Below, piece after piece: positions 1 to 7,929 of a DNA stretch of 64,000 bases. The stretch lies in assembly GCA_003538975.1 (NCBI GenBank), contig DPQQ01000005.1, positions 4,939 to 68,938 on the forward strand, read 5' to 3'. The notes beneath the pieces were generated by a model, which was not told where the DNA came from, did not search any database, and saw only the letters and a list, made by a program, of their open reading frames with translations. The position numbers and the translations under genes were made by a program. The first letter of the stretch is position 1. Every line of letters begins with the position of its first letter. Source of the stretch: Clostridiales bacterium. Its GTDB lineage: Bacteria > Bacillota > Clostridia > Christensenellales > Borkfalkiaceae.

Positions 1-233
1 ATATAATTATGGGTAACTATACCGTATTCCTCCGCTACATCCTGAATTCTCGGTAAAAAGCAGTAATTCTGATATGTAGCACCTCTGGAAAAATCGTCAA
101 AAGCCTGTCTTAACGATATAAATGAGTCGCTATATAATTTGATTACATCGTAATTTCTGTTAAGCCACGCAAGAAAATAGCTTTCTATACAAGATAAAGC
201 CAATGTCTCCGATATTTCTTTTTTACCTATCAT
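1..233 (-). CDS. Partial protein of unknown function, cut by the window edge
   Basis: An open frame runs leftward from an ATG at 233 to the window edge, giving about 77 residues beginning MIGKKEISETLALSCIES. It overlaps the end of the upstream nucleotidyltransferase gene by 11 bases, so it is translationally coupled and belongs to the same operon. The visible part has a Cys near residue 14 and aromatic-rich helices. It loosely resembles the N-terminal part of BtrH/papain-like proteins found in natural-product clusters, but that similarity is weak and I do not assign a function. The C-terminal part lies outside the window. Confidence 0.6.
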   Translation of the reverse strand, partial: MIGKKEISETLALSCIESYFLAWLNRNYDVIKLYSDSFISLRQAFDDFSRGATYQNYCFLPRIQDVAEEYGIVTHNY

Positions 234-1287
234 TTTTAACCTCTTTTAAAAACCGCGCCGATGAAAATTCACGTATACAGTCCGAAACGGACGCTGTTCT
301 TACATAAATTTTTTTATTTTCATAATCTTTTATTTTAACGGGAGAATGTGAATATTTTTTTGAAAGTTCGGTTATTTTTTCGTCTTCGAACACTTCCCCG
401 ACTTGCTCGAGAACAGTTCCCGTTTCATGTTCGACGCCATATCTTCTTACATAACCTTCCAAAGTATTATAATTAATAAAATTTTTTTGTATGAGATAGT
501 ATATATCCGCAAGTTTATAAAGATCGAAATCCTTATTTCTCTGCGTCATAAATAATAATTCGCTTTCCTTATATTGATGCATGATTAAATGCAGAAAAAA
601 TAATTCGTCCGTAGCTGCTTTTAATGGAATTTTACCTTTTCGAATTTCCGACGACTCTACTATCGCCGTTAATAATTCGTTTCCGACTCCAGGAACATTT
701 CCCAATGAAAAATTTATATCTATTTCCACAAACGGAAACTCTGCGTTTCCCGTAAGCTTTACAAACGGAGCAATTTCTCCGCGATTCATTCTTCTTTTTA
801 CGATTTCCGTTCTCGAAAATTTTCTTATACTTTTACTTTCGTAATCATATATTCCCTGTTCGAATTCCATTTCCTTAAGCAATTCGGAAACAACGGCAAT
901 ATCTTCCTGCCTTACAAGTAAATCTATATCGTTAGAAACTCTTTCGCCGTCTTCGTATATACTGTCGTTTTCTGCCGGATAATAAATATTTGATAAAACG
1001 CTCCCTTTTAACACGGAATATTTAACATCAGCTAATTTATCTGTTACGGAAACAAGCTCTTTCCGTAAAAGTTCTACTTTCCTTTTTTGTCTGAAAAAAT
1101 CTTCTCTTAATTTTTTTCTTATTTTATCCGGCAAAAATACCTCGCCCTCTAACGCGCGGTTATAAAAAAGTCCGGATATTTTATGACACGACAAAAATCC
1201 CGAAACCGCATACCAGTCGTGACATTCATAAACATTTTCACCTTTTAATACGGATATTACGTAATTTAAATCCTCTTTATCAAGCAT
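223..1287 (-). CDS. Nucleotidyltransferase family protein (PF14907-like)
   Basis: This 354-residue protein shows the signature of the PF14907 nucleotidyltransferase family: a KGS motif at residues 94-96 followed, after a Tyr-Pro segment, by N-D-I-D-L-L-V at 119-125. Asp120 and Asp122 would be the metal-binding pair. The family is a minimal nucleotidyltransferase fold often found beside peptide or antibiotic biosynthesis genes, but its substrates are mostly unknown. Its ATG overlaps the stop codon of the thymidylate-kinase-like gene (TAATG), which indicates coupled translation. The substrate is not predictable from sequence. The alternative is an antitoxin-like MNT role, which I consider less likely because no HEPN partner is visible. 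Confidence 0.75.
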   Translation of the reverse strand: MLDKEDLNYVISVLKGENVYECHDWYAVSGFLSCHKISGLFYNRALEGEVFLPDKIRKKLREDFFRQKRKVELLRKELVSVTDKLADVKYSVLKGSVLSNIYYPAENDSIYEDGERVSNDIDLLVRQEDIAVVSELLKEMEFEQGIYDYESKSIRKFSRTEIVKRRMNRGEIAPFVKLTGNAEFPFVEIDINFSLGNVPGVGNELLTAIVESSEIRKGKIPLKAATDELFFLHLIMHQYKESELLFMTQRNKDFDLYKLADIYYLIQKNFINYNTLEGYVRRYGVEHETGTVLEQVGEVFEDEKITELSKKYSHSPVKIKDYENKKIYVRTASVSDCIREFSSARFLKEVKNDR

Positions 1288-1928
1288 TAAAACACCTTCT
1301 TTTCAAGATTTTCTTTTATTACCGAAAAAGCGGTTTCGGGATCGCCACTTGTGTCGACTATCGTAAATTTTTCTTTTTTTGCCATTTTATAAAATATCTT
1401 CGATACATTACGCAATAATTTTTCATCCAGAAATCTGTCGCATTCTTCTGGTCTGCTTTTAATACGTTTTATAGCAATATCAGGTTCCGTATACGCCAAA
1501 AAAGTAATATCCGGACGCACTATATTTTTTGCCGCGTCGAAAAACCATTTTTCTTTAAAATATCCCCTTGCCAGCATGTTAGATAAAGACGTAAAAATAT
1601 ATCTGTCGCATACAACGATCTTCCCTTCCTTAAGCGCGGGAATAATAATTTCGGAACCATGTTGAATTCTGTCAGACATCGTTAAAAGCTGCACGGCTCG
1701 GTAATCTACATCTTCGTGATTTTTACAGTACATCATTTTTTGAAACAACTTTGTTTTTCTTGACATATCGGTCGGCTGTTTTACGGACACGACTTTTTCT
1801 TCACCGATCTTTTCTCTCAAAAAGTTCTTTGTCAAATTTATCATAGTCGTCTTTCCGGCGCCGTCGGTTCCCTCGAAAACAATTAATTTCCCGGGATATG
1901 TATTACTTTTCAGTTTTAACTTCTCCAA
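1287..1928 (-). CDS. Thymidylate-kinase-like P-loop NMP kinase
   Basis: This 213-residue protein has a P-loop EGTDGAGKTT at residues 19-28 and the CDRY motif at 107-110 typical of dTMP kinases, so it should phosphorylate a nucleoside monophosphate or a related small molecule. The REPG segment that contacts dTMP in housekeeping enzymes is replaced by KQPTD at 50-54, which suggests a specialised paralogue. The start is a TTG at 1928, with AAGGGG seven bases upstream. The start lies inside the end of the preceding membrane-protein gene (26-base overlap). Location in an operon with a nucleotidyltransferase suggests joint action on a nucleotide or nucleotidylated product; this is inference. Confidence 0.7.
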   Translation of the reverse strand: MEKLKLKSNTYPGKLIVFEGTDGAGKTTMINLTKNFLREKIGEEKVVSVKQPTDMSRKTKLFQKMMYCKNHEDVDYRAVQLLTMSDRIQHGSEIIIPALKEGKIVVCDRYIFTSLSNMLARGYFKEKWFFDAAKNIVRPDITFLAYTEPDIAIKRIKSRPEECDRFLDEKLLRNVSKIFYKMAKKEKFTIVDTSGDPETAFSVIKENLEKKVF

Positions 1929-2403
1929 TGTTTTTCCCCTTAAGAATTATCTTATTTATTTCTTTTTTTTCCGGTTGAAGATTCTCAATCGATTTGTTTT
2001 TTTCGTTTTTTTCAATAATCATATCAAGCGTTTTTTTAATATTTTTTAATGCCTGTTCTTCCGAAACGCTCTCTTCGTCCAATGCCTTTTTTGCGGGAAA
2101 AAGCTTTTCATATATAGCGTAAAAAGTGAGACTTAAACTACTTGAAGTCAACCACAACGTTACAAACTCACGATTAAAAATAAAATTGCCGATAATATAT
2201 TTTTCATAACAAAAAGTTAAAATAAACCCGAACATTATAGGCAAAAAAACGATAAATCTTGTGACTTTAGTATAATCGTCAAGTTTTTTTGCTAATATTT
2301 TTATGGGTATTTTGAAAATCGCCGTAACGGCATTTATTAAAAAAGCTATGATAACGGTATTTAAGCCGTATTCTGTTATTGATTCAACAATTTGTTCCAT
2401 CAT
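1903..2403 (-). CDS. Small membrane protein, holin-like or unknown
   Basis: This 166-residue protein has about three hydrophobic segments in its first 100 residues (around 13-35, 48-66 and 80-97) and a charged, Lys/Glu-rich C-terminal tail of about 60 residues. That shape is seen in phage or bacteriocin-associated holin-like proteins, but no family-specific motif is visible. It sits between a beta-helix protein and a kinase in a compact operon. The overlap with the next gene is large (26 bases). Function is unknown. Confidence 0.6.
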   Translation of the reverse strand: MMEQIVESITEYGLNTVIIAFLINAVTAIFKIPIKILAKKLDDYTKVTRFIVFLPIMFGFILTFCYEKYIIGNFIFNREFVTLWLTSSSLSLTFYAIYEKLFPAKKALDEESVSEEQALKNIKKTLDMIIEKNEKNKSIENLQPEKKEINKIILKGKNIGEVKTEK

Positions 2404-2411
2404 ATTTCTCC

Positions 2412-3665
2412 TTAGTTTCTATATATTGATCGGATGTTTTTTTCATCGAGCTTGTCGGTAAGATAAGTATTTTTCTCACCGGCTTGTGTTACTGTTTCTT
2501 CATAAGATACAACTCGGTTACGCGAAATTTCTCCTACTGTTTCATTTGCAAAAATTCCGCAATCAACTATGTTTTTGATGATATTTTCACTGATTATATT
2601 ATTTATGGAATCATGTCCGACCACATAAATACCGCAACCGCTCCGACATTCGGAACGATCCATAAGTACTTCCATAATATTCCGGCTTATTATACAGTTA
2701 CTGCCATCATGTTCTATTAAGCGAGCATTACGACTCGTGGAAGTAAACACATTTCCCTCTATATTTACGTTATTGGCATAATTTCTGACGCTTCTTCCAC
2801 AAATCGTATGCGTTGCGAGAATTTTATTTCCGGATACAATCGTATAGTCGCCTTTGTTTTCAAGACCTATGCTCATTCCCGACCATTCGCCTACGATATT
2901 ATTTGACGTTATGATGGTGTACAAGCCTTCATTTATAAATCCGAATGCATAAGCATGTTCTTTTTCAAGTCCTATATTATGCGTTGCGTTTGCTTTTATA
3001 TTATTTCCGACAAATCTGCCGAAACGTCCGTTTGTATAAACGCCTACGGCTTTTTGTTTGCTACCGTTACCTTTATTTACCGCATAAACAAATGTATTAT
3101 GCATTGAAATACTGTTTGCCAAATAATTGTATAATCCGTATACCGAACATTCCTTTTCAAAAATTTCGGCAAAACATTCTATTCTCAAAAAACTATTTTC
3201 CACAGATAAATTATCGGCTCGCGTTTCCATATGCGTATCGAGATTTCCGTTGTTATAAATTCCGGATATATTTAATTGTTTATCGGAATATATTTCGAAA
3301 TGACAATCGTCTATTTTTAATCCGAACGCCGTATTATAAACAAGAGAAAACATACGGTTACAATTACACGGATTCGATATATGCACTCTTACTTTCAGTC
3401 CCTTTAATACAACATTTCTGGCAGATGGAGAAATAAAAAATAAACTCCAATCGCTTGTCGTACAATCTTTTAAATCTATTTCGATTTCGGCGGCGCTTCC
3501 GTCTATAACAATATCAGAACGTTTGATATTGATAATTCCTTTCACACATAAATGTCCCACTGTAAAAGCTCCGCTACTATTAACGTCAATTTTTATCTTT
3601 CCGTTAAGCCTGATTTCTCTTCCGTTGCTTTCGTCATTAACCTTTTGCTCTATTTCTTTTTCCAT
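2412..3665 (-). CDS. Right-handed parallel beta-helix protein
   Basis: This 417-residue protein has the repeated short-strand pattern of a right-handed beta-helix, with many N-N-I and S-x-N-x-I turns, for example NNIKANATHNIG and SNNIVGEWSGMS in the central part. There is no signal peptide or transmembrane segment, so it is predicted cytoplasmic or released by lysis. A strong AAAGGAGG lies seven bases before the ATG at 3665. Proteins of this shape include phage tail-spike and polysaccharide-binding proteins. Its neighbours (a phage-type regulator upstream and a holin-like protein downstream) fit a phage-derived origin, but no other tail genes are visible. Confidence 0.7.
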   Translation of the reverse strand: MEKEIEQKVNDESNGREIRLNGKIKIDVNSSGAFTVGHLCVKGIINIKRSDIVIDGSAAEIEIDLKDCTTSDWSLFFISPSARNVVLKGLKVRVHISNPCNCNRMFSLVYNTAFGLKIDDCHFEIYSDKQLNISGIYNNGNLDTHMETRADNLSVENSFLRIECFAEIFEKECSVYGLYNYLANSISMHNTFVYAVNKGNGSKQKAVGVYTNGRFGRFVGNNIKANATHNIGLEKEHAYAFGFINEGLYTIITSNNIVGEWSGMSIGLENKGDYTIVSGNKILATHTICGRSVRNYANNVNIEGNVFTSTSRNARLIEHDGSNCIISRNIMEVLMDRSECRSGCGIYVVGHDSINNIISENIIKNIVDCGIFANETVGEISRNRVVSYEETVTQAGEKNTYLTDKLDEKNIRSIYRN

Positions 3666-3675
3666 ATTTCCTCCT

Positions 3676-4050
3676 TTAGTAGAAAATTTTATTATTATAT
3701 ATCTCGTCTGCCGTTACGTCACCGGATAAAATATATAATTCGTAGATTTTTTCTTCTATTTTCCTTTTTAACCTATAATATCCGCTTTCTGTTATCGGCA
3801 AACTCGTCATAACTCTTTTATCTTTATCTCCGTGACGATAAACTCTGTTTATTACTTTAGCGACAAGTTTATCGTCTTCGAAATATATAATTTTTTCAAA
3901 TATATCTTCCAATTTATACAACCATTCCGGAATTTTAACATTTTTCTTACGTCCGTATAATTTTATGTTTGTTTCTTTTTCCCCTTTTTTAATTGCATCT
4001 TTCAACAAATTGTATAAATTTAAATAATGTTTTAATTCTTCCTTCTTCAT
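3676..4050 (-). CDS. ArpU/RinA-like phage-type transcriptional regulator
   Basis: The protein is about 124 residues. The second half (FEDDKLVAKVINRVYRHG, then a stretch with L-x-I-T-E-S-G-Y-Y-R-L-K-R-K) resembles the C-terminal helix-turn-helix of ArpU/RinA-type late regulators of Gram-positive phages. I place the start at the ATG at 4050 because AAGGGG lies seven bases upstream. A longer frame reaches 4113 but would read through the hairpin repeat. It is the first gene of the leftward operon and may control it. Similarity is by eye, so assignment is tentative. Confidence 0.5.
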   Translation of the reverse strand: MKKEELKHYLNLYNLLKDAIKKGEKETNIKLYGRKKNVKIPEWLYKLEDIFEKIIYFEDDKLVAKVINRVYRHGDKDKRVMTSLPITESGYYRLKRKIEEKIYELYILSGDVTADEIYNNKIFY

Positions 4051-4067
4051 TTTGTTTCCCCTTCTCA

Positions 4068-4129
4068 AAAAGTCGTGCCTTTGTAAAAACAAAGGCACGA
4101 CTTTTCTTCTCAAAAAGTCGTGCCTTTGT
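4068..4129. repeat. Three-copy 17-nt repeat forming a perfect hairpin
   Basis: The 17-mer AAAAGTCGTGCCTTTGT occurs at 4068-4084 and again at 4113-4129. An exact inverted copy lies at 4089-4105. The first pair forms a 17-bp perfect stem with a four-base AAAA loop just upstream of the regulator gene at 4050, so it could act as a terminator, an operator or an element end. A short TTTT tract follows the stem on the plus strand. Confidence 0.85.
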
Positions 4130-4296
4130 AAGTTATTCTTTATTGCGTCTTTATTATATCATCTTTTTTTGTAAAAAAAACTTCAAATTTTTTTCCACTT
4201 TATATCAATAGTTTTTTTCAGTGTAATTGATGTTTTCCGGAGGTAAAACAAAAAATTATATCTTTATACCTTTTTATCATTGAATTATTTAAATAA

Positions 4297-4714
4297 ACCT
4301 ACCCACGTAAAACGTGAGGTTTTTCATTTACGGGCAAAGCCCTATGCTACCAGCAACCATTGAGCAAGGGTTTTGAGGTCTGCCATTTGCATTTTAATTA
4401 AACGGATCTTCGGGATAATTTATCTTTAATTGTTCTCCCAATTTATCTTCGTCCAATTACCCTTTTATATATTCTTGTATCTTCTGCGTGTTTCTCACTG
4501 TATTTGCAATTCTAATTTAAATATGTTAAATCTTGTATGTCATTCATTCTTGAATGTCCTCCTTTTGATTTTTTATTGAGTTGCAGACCTCAATTTTATT
4601 TTATCAAAAGGAGTTTTATTTTCCAAGAATCATAGGCGTTGCCTTCTTTGAACCCCGCAATTATCGCTGGGTTTTCTATATACAACAAAAAACTCACAAA
4701 AAATATTTGTGAGT
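4297..4714 (-). mobile_element. Internally deleted IS200/IS605-type insertion sequence
   Basis: The segment keeps the organisation of an IS200/IS605 element. One end has an imperfect hairpin with a bulge (ACCT-acc-CACGT-aaa-ACGTG-AGGT, 4297-4320). The other has a stem around 4692-4714 (ACTCACAAA pairing with TTTGTGAGT) like the insulating terminator upstream of IS200 transposase genes. Between them lie a structured leader with a strong AAGGAGG, the first and last codons of tnpA, and a subterminal GGGC/GCCC stem near 4334-4345. It is about 420 bp, and the transposase is broken, so any movement would need a transposase in trans. Exact ends are approximate. Confidence 0.7.
4394..4547 (-). pseudogene. 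tnpA: Remnant of IS200-family transposase tnpA
   Basis: Reading from the ATG at 4547, the frame gives MNDIQDLTYLN, a stop, then NCKY, which matches the start of IS200 TnpA proteins (MxDIQxLxHxxWNCKYHIVF). In another frame the sequence continues as TVRNTQKIQEYIKG, a stop in place of Gln, then LDEDKLGEQLKINYPEDPF and the natural stop, which matches the TnpA C-terminus. The catalytic core between NCKY and TVRNTQ, including the HUH motif, is missing, and two in-frame stops are present. AAGGAGG lies about ten bases upstream of the ATG. The gene is dead. Confidence 0.8.
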
Positions 4715-4909
4715 TTTTTGTCTTCGTTTGAAAGTGCAATTCAAAAAATTTAATTTTAATAAATCCCTATGGAAACTGCGCTAATACCGGAACTTTTTTA
4801 TTTTGATTACCAGATTAAAGGATTATGAGCTTTTTATAACTATTATAACTATTGCGCGATAAATTTATTTGGTAAACTTTCGGCGGAACAGGTCTGATAA
4901 CCGCCGTCC

Positions 4910-6361
4910 TTACGCCTTATGCGTATCAGTCCAGAAGTTTGTCAGCGATCCGTAAGAACTTATTATTCTATTAATATATTCGTCGTAATCGGCGGTTGTA
5001 ATTTCGTTTCTTGCTTCTTCGTAAACAGCCGAAAACTTTTCGTATCTTGCGGTCTTTAACATCGAGACGGCAGACTTCATTTCGGCAATATACTTTTCAA
5101 CGGTCGTCGGAACGGACTTTATAATGTTTTCGATATCCGTTACATCTATTCCGATGAGTTTAAGTATCGAAATAAATTTTTCCGGCGAAACAATAAAATC
5201 TTCCGAAGTGAAATTTTTTAATATTGCTTCTATACCGGTTCCGAAAACGTCGCCTAAATTCTTATATACGTTTCCGGCTTCTTCGAGATCGTCGGAAGAT
5301 TTAAGTTCTTTATTAAAATATTCCTTATACTCTTCGACGGCAAGATCGGTTTTAATCATAAGAGCCGAGAATTCTTCTGAGTAATCGTAGTCGAGTCCGT
5401 ACCATTTTTTAAGAGTCCAGAAGTCCGCCGCTAATTTGCCGAACCTCATAGGGTTATCGGCGTGAGCCATTATTTCGTTATTGAGATCGTAAATGTTTTT
5501 AATCATTTCGGCGTTCTTTTTTATCTTGTTAAGATTTTCGATAAGTCCGCCGCGTACGATATCGAGAATGTCGCTTCCGACAATTTCGTTTTCGTACAAA
5601 TCTTTTATTTCGGCTTCGGTAGCGTTTTTGTTTACTTTGCCGTAATAAGTATTATTCTCGGTTTCGAGAGTATCGGAAAGAGATTTCAGCCCGCCCTTTT
5701 CATCGTATTCGACGTTAACTCTCGAACATAATTCTTTTACGTCCACTTTATCGTCTACCACTGCCGAAAAAATGCCGTGAGACTTAAAAAAACCTTCGAG
5801 CGAAGATTTCACCGCCGAAACAATTTTATCCGCGCTTTCCGCAAACGAAATTCTTACCGCCGAGAGCGATTCCTTCGTTTCGGACTTTTTAATGTCGAGA
5901 TAGCCGAGTTTCGCTACCGCTTCGGTATAAGTTACCACTGCGGTTTCGAGCGAAACGTTTTTGATTTTATCTGCCGTTTCTTCATCCGATAAAACTACGT
6001 CAGCGTCCTTATTTAACGACGAAACGTTTTTTACAACCCCGTTCTCGTCCGTAACGAAAGCCACTGCGGGATTTATTTCGTAAGCGAAAACGTAGTCCGT
6101 TTTTATCGTAACGCCGCCATTATTGAACGTTCCCGTCGCCGCGAGAACAGCGAAAACAAGAGCGATAAGCACCGCGATAAACGCCGCCCCTATATAGAGC
6201 TTACGTTTACTTTCGACGGCAACGGTATTGCCGTAACGCGCCGCGACTTCGATTTCAACGGCTTCTTTACCTGTTATTATCGGAGCGTTTTTCACTTCTT
6301 CCGAAAGCTCGGGAGACGCGGCTTCGAATTCGTCGTTTAAAAGTTTCTTAAAATTTTTCAT
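4910..6361 (-). CDS. RsgI-like transmembrane anti-sigma factor
   Basis: This 483-residue protein has a cytoplasmic N-terminus of about 54 residues, one transmembrane segment at about 55-77, and an extracytoplasmic part. That part begins with a segment like the RsgI periplasmic domain (YEINPAVAFVTDENG at 94-108, then the SLNKDADVVL and GYLD signatures). The rest is a helical region of unknown role. It lies 3 bases after the ECF sigma gene, so it should bind that sigma factor at the membrane and release it on an external signal. RsgI-type domains in clostridia sense polysaccharides through C-terminal modules; no recognisable carbohydrate-binding module is seen here, so the signal is unknown. 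Confidence 0.7.
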   Translation of the reverse strand: MKNFKKLLNDEFEAASPELSEEVKNAPIITGKEAVEIEVAARYGNTVAVESKRKLYIGAAFIAVLIALVFAVLAATGTFNNGGVTIKTDYVFAYEINPAVAFVTDENGVVKNVSSLNKDADVVLSDEETADKIKNVSLETAVVTYTEAVAKLGYLDIKKSETKESLSAVRISFAESADKIVSAVKSSLEGFFKSHGIFSAVVDDKVDVKELCSRVNVEYDEKGGLKSLSDTLETENNTYYGKVNKNATEAEIKDLYENEIVGSDILDIVRGGLIENLNKIKKNAEMIKNIYDLNNEIMAHADNPMRFGKLAADFWTLKKWYGLDYDYSEEFSALMIKTDLAVEEYKEYFNKELKSSDDLEEAGNVYKNLGDVFGTGIEAILKNFTSEDFIVSPEKFISILKLIGIDVTDIENIIKSVPTTVEKYIAEMKSAVSMLKTARYEKFSAVYEEARNEITTADYDEYINRIISSYGSLTNFWTDTHKA

Positions 6362-6364
6362 ACG

Positions 6365-6892
6365 TTACCTGTTTCCCTCCTTCCATGCTTTTTTCATTTT
6401 ATCCACCGCCCGTTTGTATTTTGAAGTTACGGTTCCGGTGGGACAGTTTAGCATCTCTGCGATTTCTTTATGTTTATAATCCCACACCGCATGCAGAATT
6501 ACTATTCTTTGTTCGTCTTCGTCTAAAGTCCGCTTCATAAGATCGATTATCTCGCCTTTGTACTGCGGCTCGGAAACGGTTTCTTCGCTCTCTATGTAAT
6601 TATCGAGTCGCTTTTCGTCCGACTTTTTCTTCCTAAGTTCCGAAAGAGCAACATTCTTCGCTATCTGCAAAATCCAGGCAAGACCGTTGGTACCCTTTTG
6701 GTAGTGAGAAATATTCGTTTTTATTTTGAGATATGTCGTCTGAACGGCGTCTTCGCAATCGCACGAATTGTTGAAATACGAAAACAAAAACGCATATACG
6801 CCGCGACGAGTTTCCTCGTAAAGTCTGCCGAACGCTTCGTTATCGCCTAAAGATACCCTGTAAAGCGCGGCGTCGATTTCCCTTTTATTCAT
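6365..6892 (-). CDS. ECF-type sigma-70 family RNA polymerase sigma factor
   Basis: This 175-residue protein has region 2 (about residues 15-85, including FSYFNNSCDCEDAVQTTYL and the promoter-melting segment WILQIAKNVALSELRKKK) and region 4 (about 115-168, helix-turn-helix HKEIAEMLNCPTGTVTSKYKRA). The length and two-domain layout are standard for ECF sigma factors. A good site (AAAGGGA) precedes the ATG at 6892. It is co-transcribed with the RsgI-like anti-sigma gene immediately downstream, so the pair should form a membrane-controlled regulon. Target promoters cannot be named from this window. Confidence 0.9.
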   Translation of the reverse strand: MNKREIDAALYRVSLGDNEAFGRLYEETRRGVYAFLFSYFNNSCDCEDAVQTTYLKIKTNISHYQKGTNGLAWILQIAKNVALSELRKKKSDEKRLDNYIESEETVSEPQYKGEIIDLMKRTLDEDEQRIVILHAVWDYKHKEIAEMLNCPTGTVTSKYKRAVDKMKKAWKEGNR

Positions 6893-7062
6893 TTTTATCC
6901 CTTTATACTCTTTTGTTCCCTTCGTTAACTTAAACGCTTTAACATATTGTTTTGTTGCAAAAAATTTTATTTATTTTAATTAGAGAGATTTTCAGGATCC
7001 ATCGATACTGTTCCGAAGTCATTTGTTTTTATAAAAACAGGCGGCGATTTGTTTTATATTTA

Positions 7063-7899
7063 TCACCTGCCGATTTCTATCCTGTCGATTTTAGAAATCG
7101 AATATTCTTCGATATTTTCGTTATCAAGAACTCTTATCTTCATATTCTCCGGTTTGCACGAAAAACGCCGGCCGTCTCTTAAAACGATATTCAGTTCGTC
7201 GTACGAAAAGTTGTGCTTTACTTTTATGTAATCTATGTCGGACTTTTTTATCCGCATATTTCCCCACGAAAACGGCAAACTGTCGGCGTCCACAATGCAC
7301 GTGCGGAAACCTTCGGTCAGATATTCCGCATAAATACGGTCTGCTTCGGTACACATGTCAAAACACTTTTTTATCTCTTTGTAGTCCGAAGTCCTTCCGC
7401 CCGTAATTATATGATTTATAAGATCGTCGGTATTTACGAAAAACTCTTCGCTGAAAGCTGCTACCGAACTCGCCGCAGGGAAAATGACAGTTTCGTTTAT
7501 CCACGGTTTCGATCCCGTCGATTCTTTTAAAAGATACGAGGCTCTTCTCATCTGCTTAAAAGGCGATTTGTGCTGTTCCGTATAATAAGCCTCGCCGTAC
7601 TTGCCCTGTTTTACGGATATAAAACCGTCTTCTGTTTCCGAAACGTCGCCCTTCCAGCTTTTTATTTCTACCGTAAAAAGCTTGTTTTTATATACGACGA
7701 GACAATCTGTTTCGGCGCGGCTGCCTGCGTAATTTATTAAAACGTTGCGTTTTATTTCAGCATTCGGAAGTCCTTTTTTAAGAGCTGCGTAAACATAAGA
7801 CTCTCCGATCGAGCCGTAAACTTTTTCTTTGGAATTGATTCCTATTTTTTTGCCGGACTTACGGGCGATACCCGTAAACAGCTTGTGCAGAAGTCCCAT
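7063..7899 (-). CDS. NERD domain protein (nuclease-related)
   Basis: The N-terminal half of this 278-residue protein carries the NERD domain. It shows GE at residues 32-33, then AETDCLVV with Asp65, and VEIKSWKG with Glu78 and Lys80, which is the D-ExK arrangement of PD-(D/E)xK-like nucleases. The C-terminal half is not recognised and has many charged residues. No transmembrane segment is evident. NERD proteins are presumed DNA-processing enzymes whose biological role is mostly unknown. The ATG at 7899 has GAGAGG a few bases upstream. It is followed by the CapD-like gene on its upstream side with a gap of 30 bases, so the two may share a transcript. Confidence 0.85.
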   Translation of the reverse strand: MGLLHKLFTGIARKSGKKIGINSKEKVYGSIGESYVYAALKKGLPNAEIKRNVLINYAGSRAETDCLVVYKNKLFTVEIKSWKGDVSETEDGFISVKQGKYGEAYYTEQHKSPFKQMRRASYLLKESTGSKPWINETVIFPAASSVAAFSEEFFVNTDDLINHIITGGRTSDYKEIKKCFDMCTEADRIYAEYLTEGFRTCIVDADSLPFSWGNMRIKKSDIDYIKVKHNFSYDELNIVLRDGRRFSCKPENMKIRVLDNENIEEYSISKIDRIEIGR

Positions 7900-7929
7900 A
7901 GTTTTCCTCTCCTTATTCTTGTTTTTATT

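Noticed and set aside
4068..4129. A short CRISPR-like array
   Set aside because: There are only three copies, one inverted, with no spacer of regular length.
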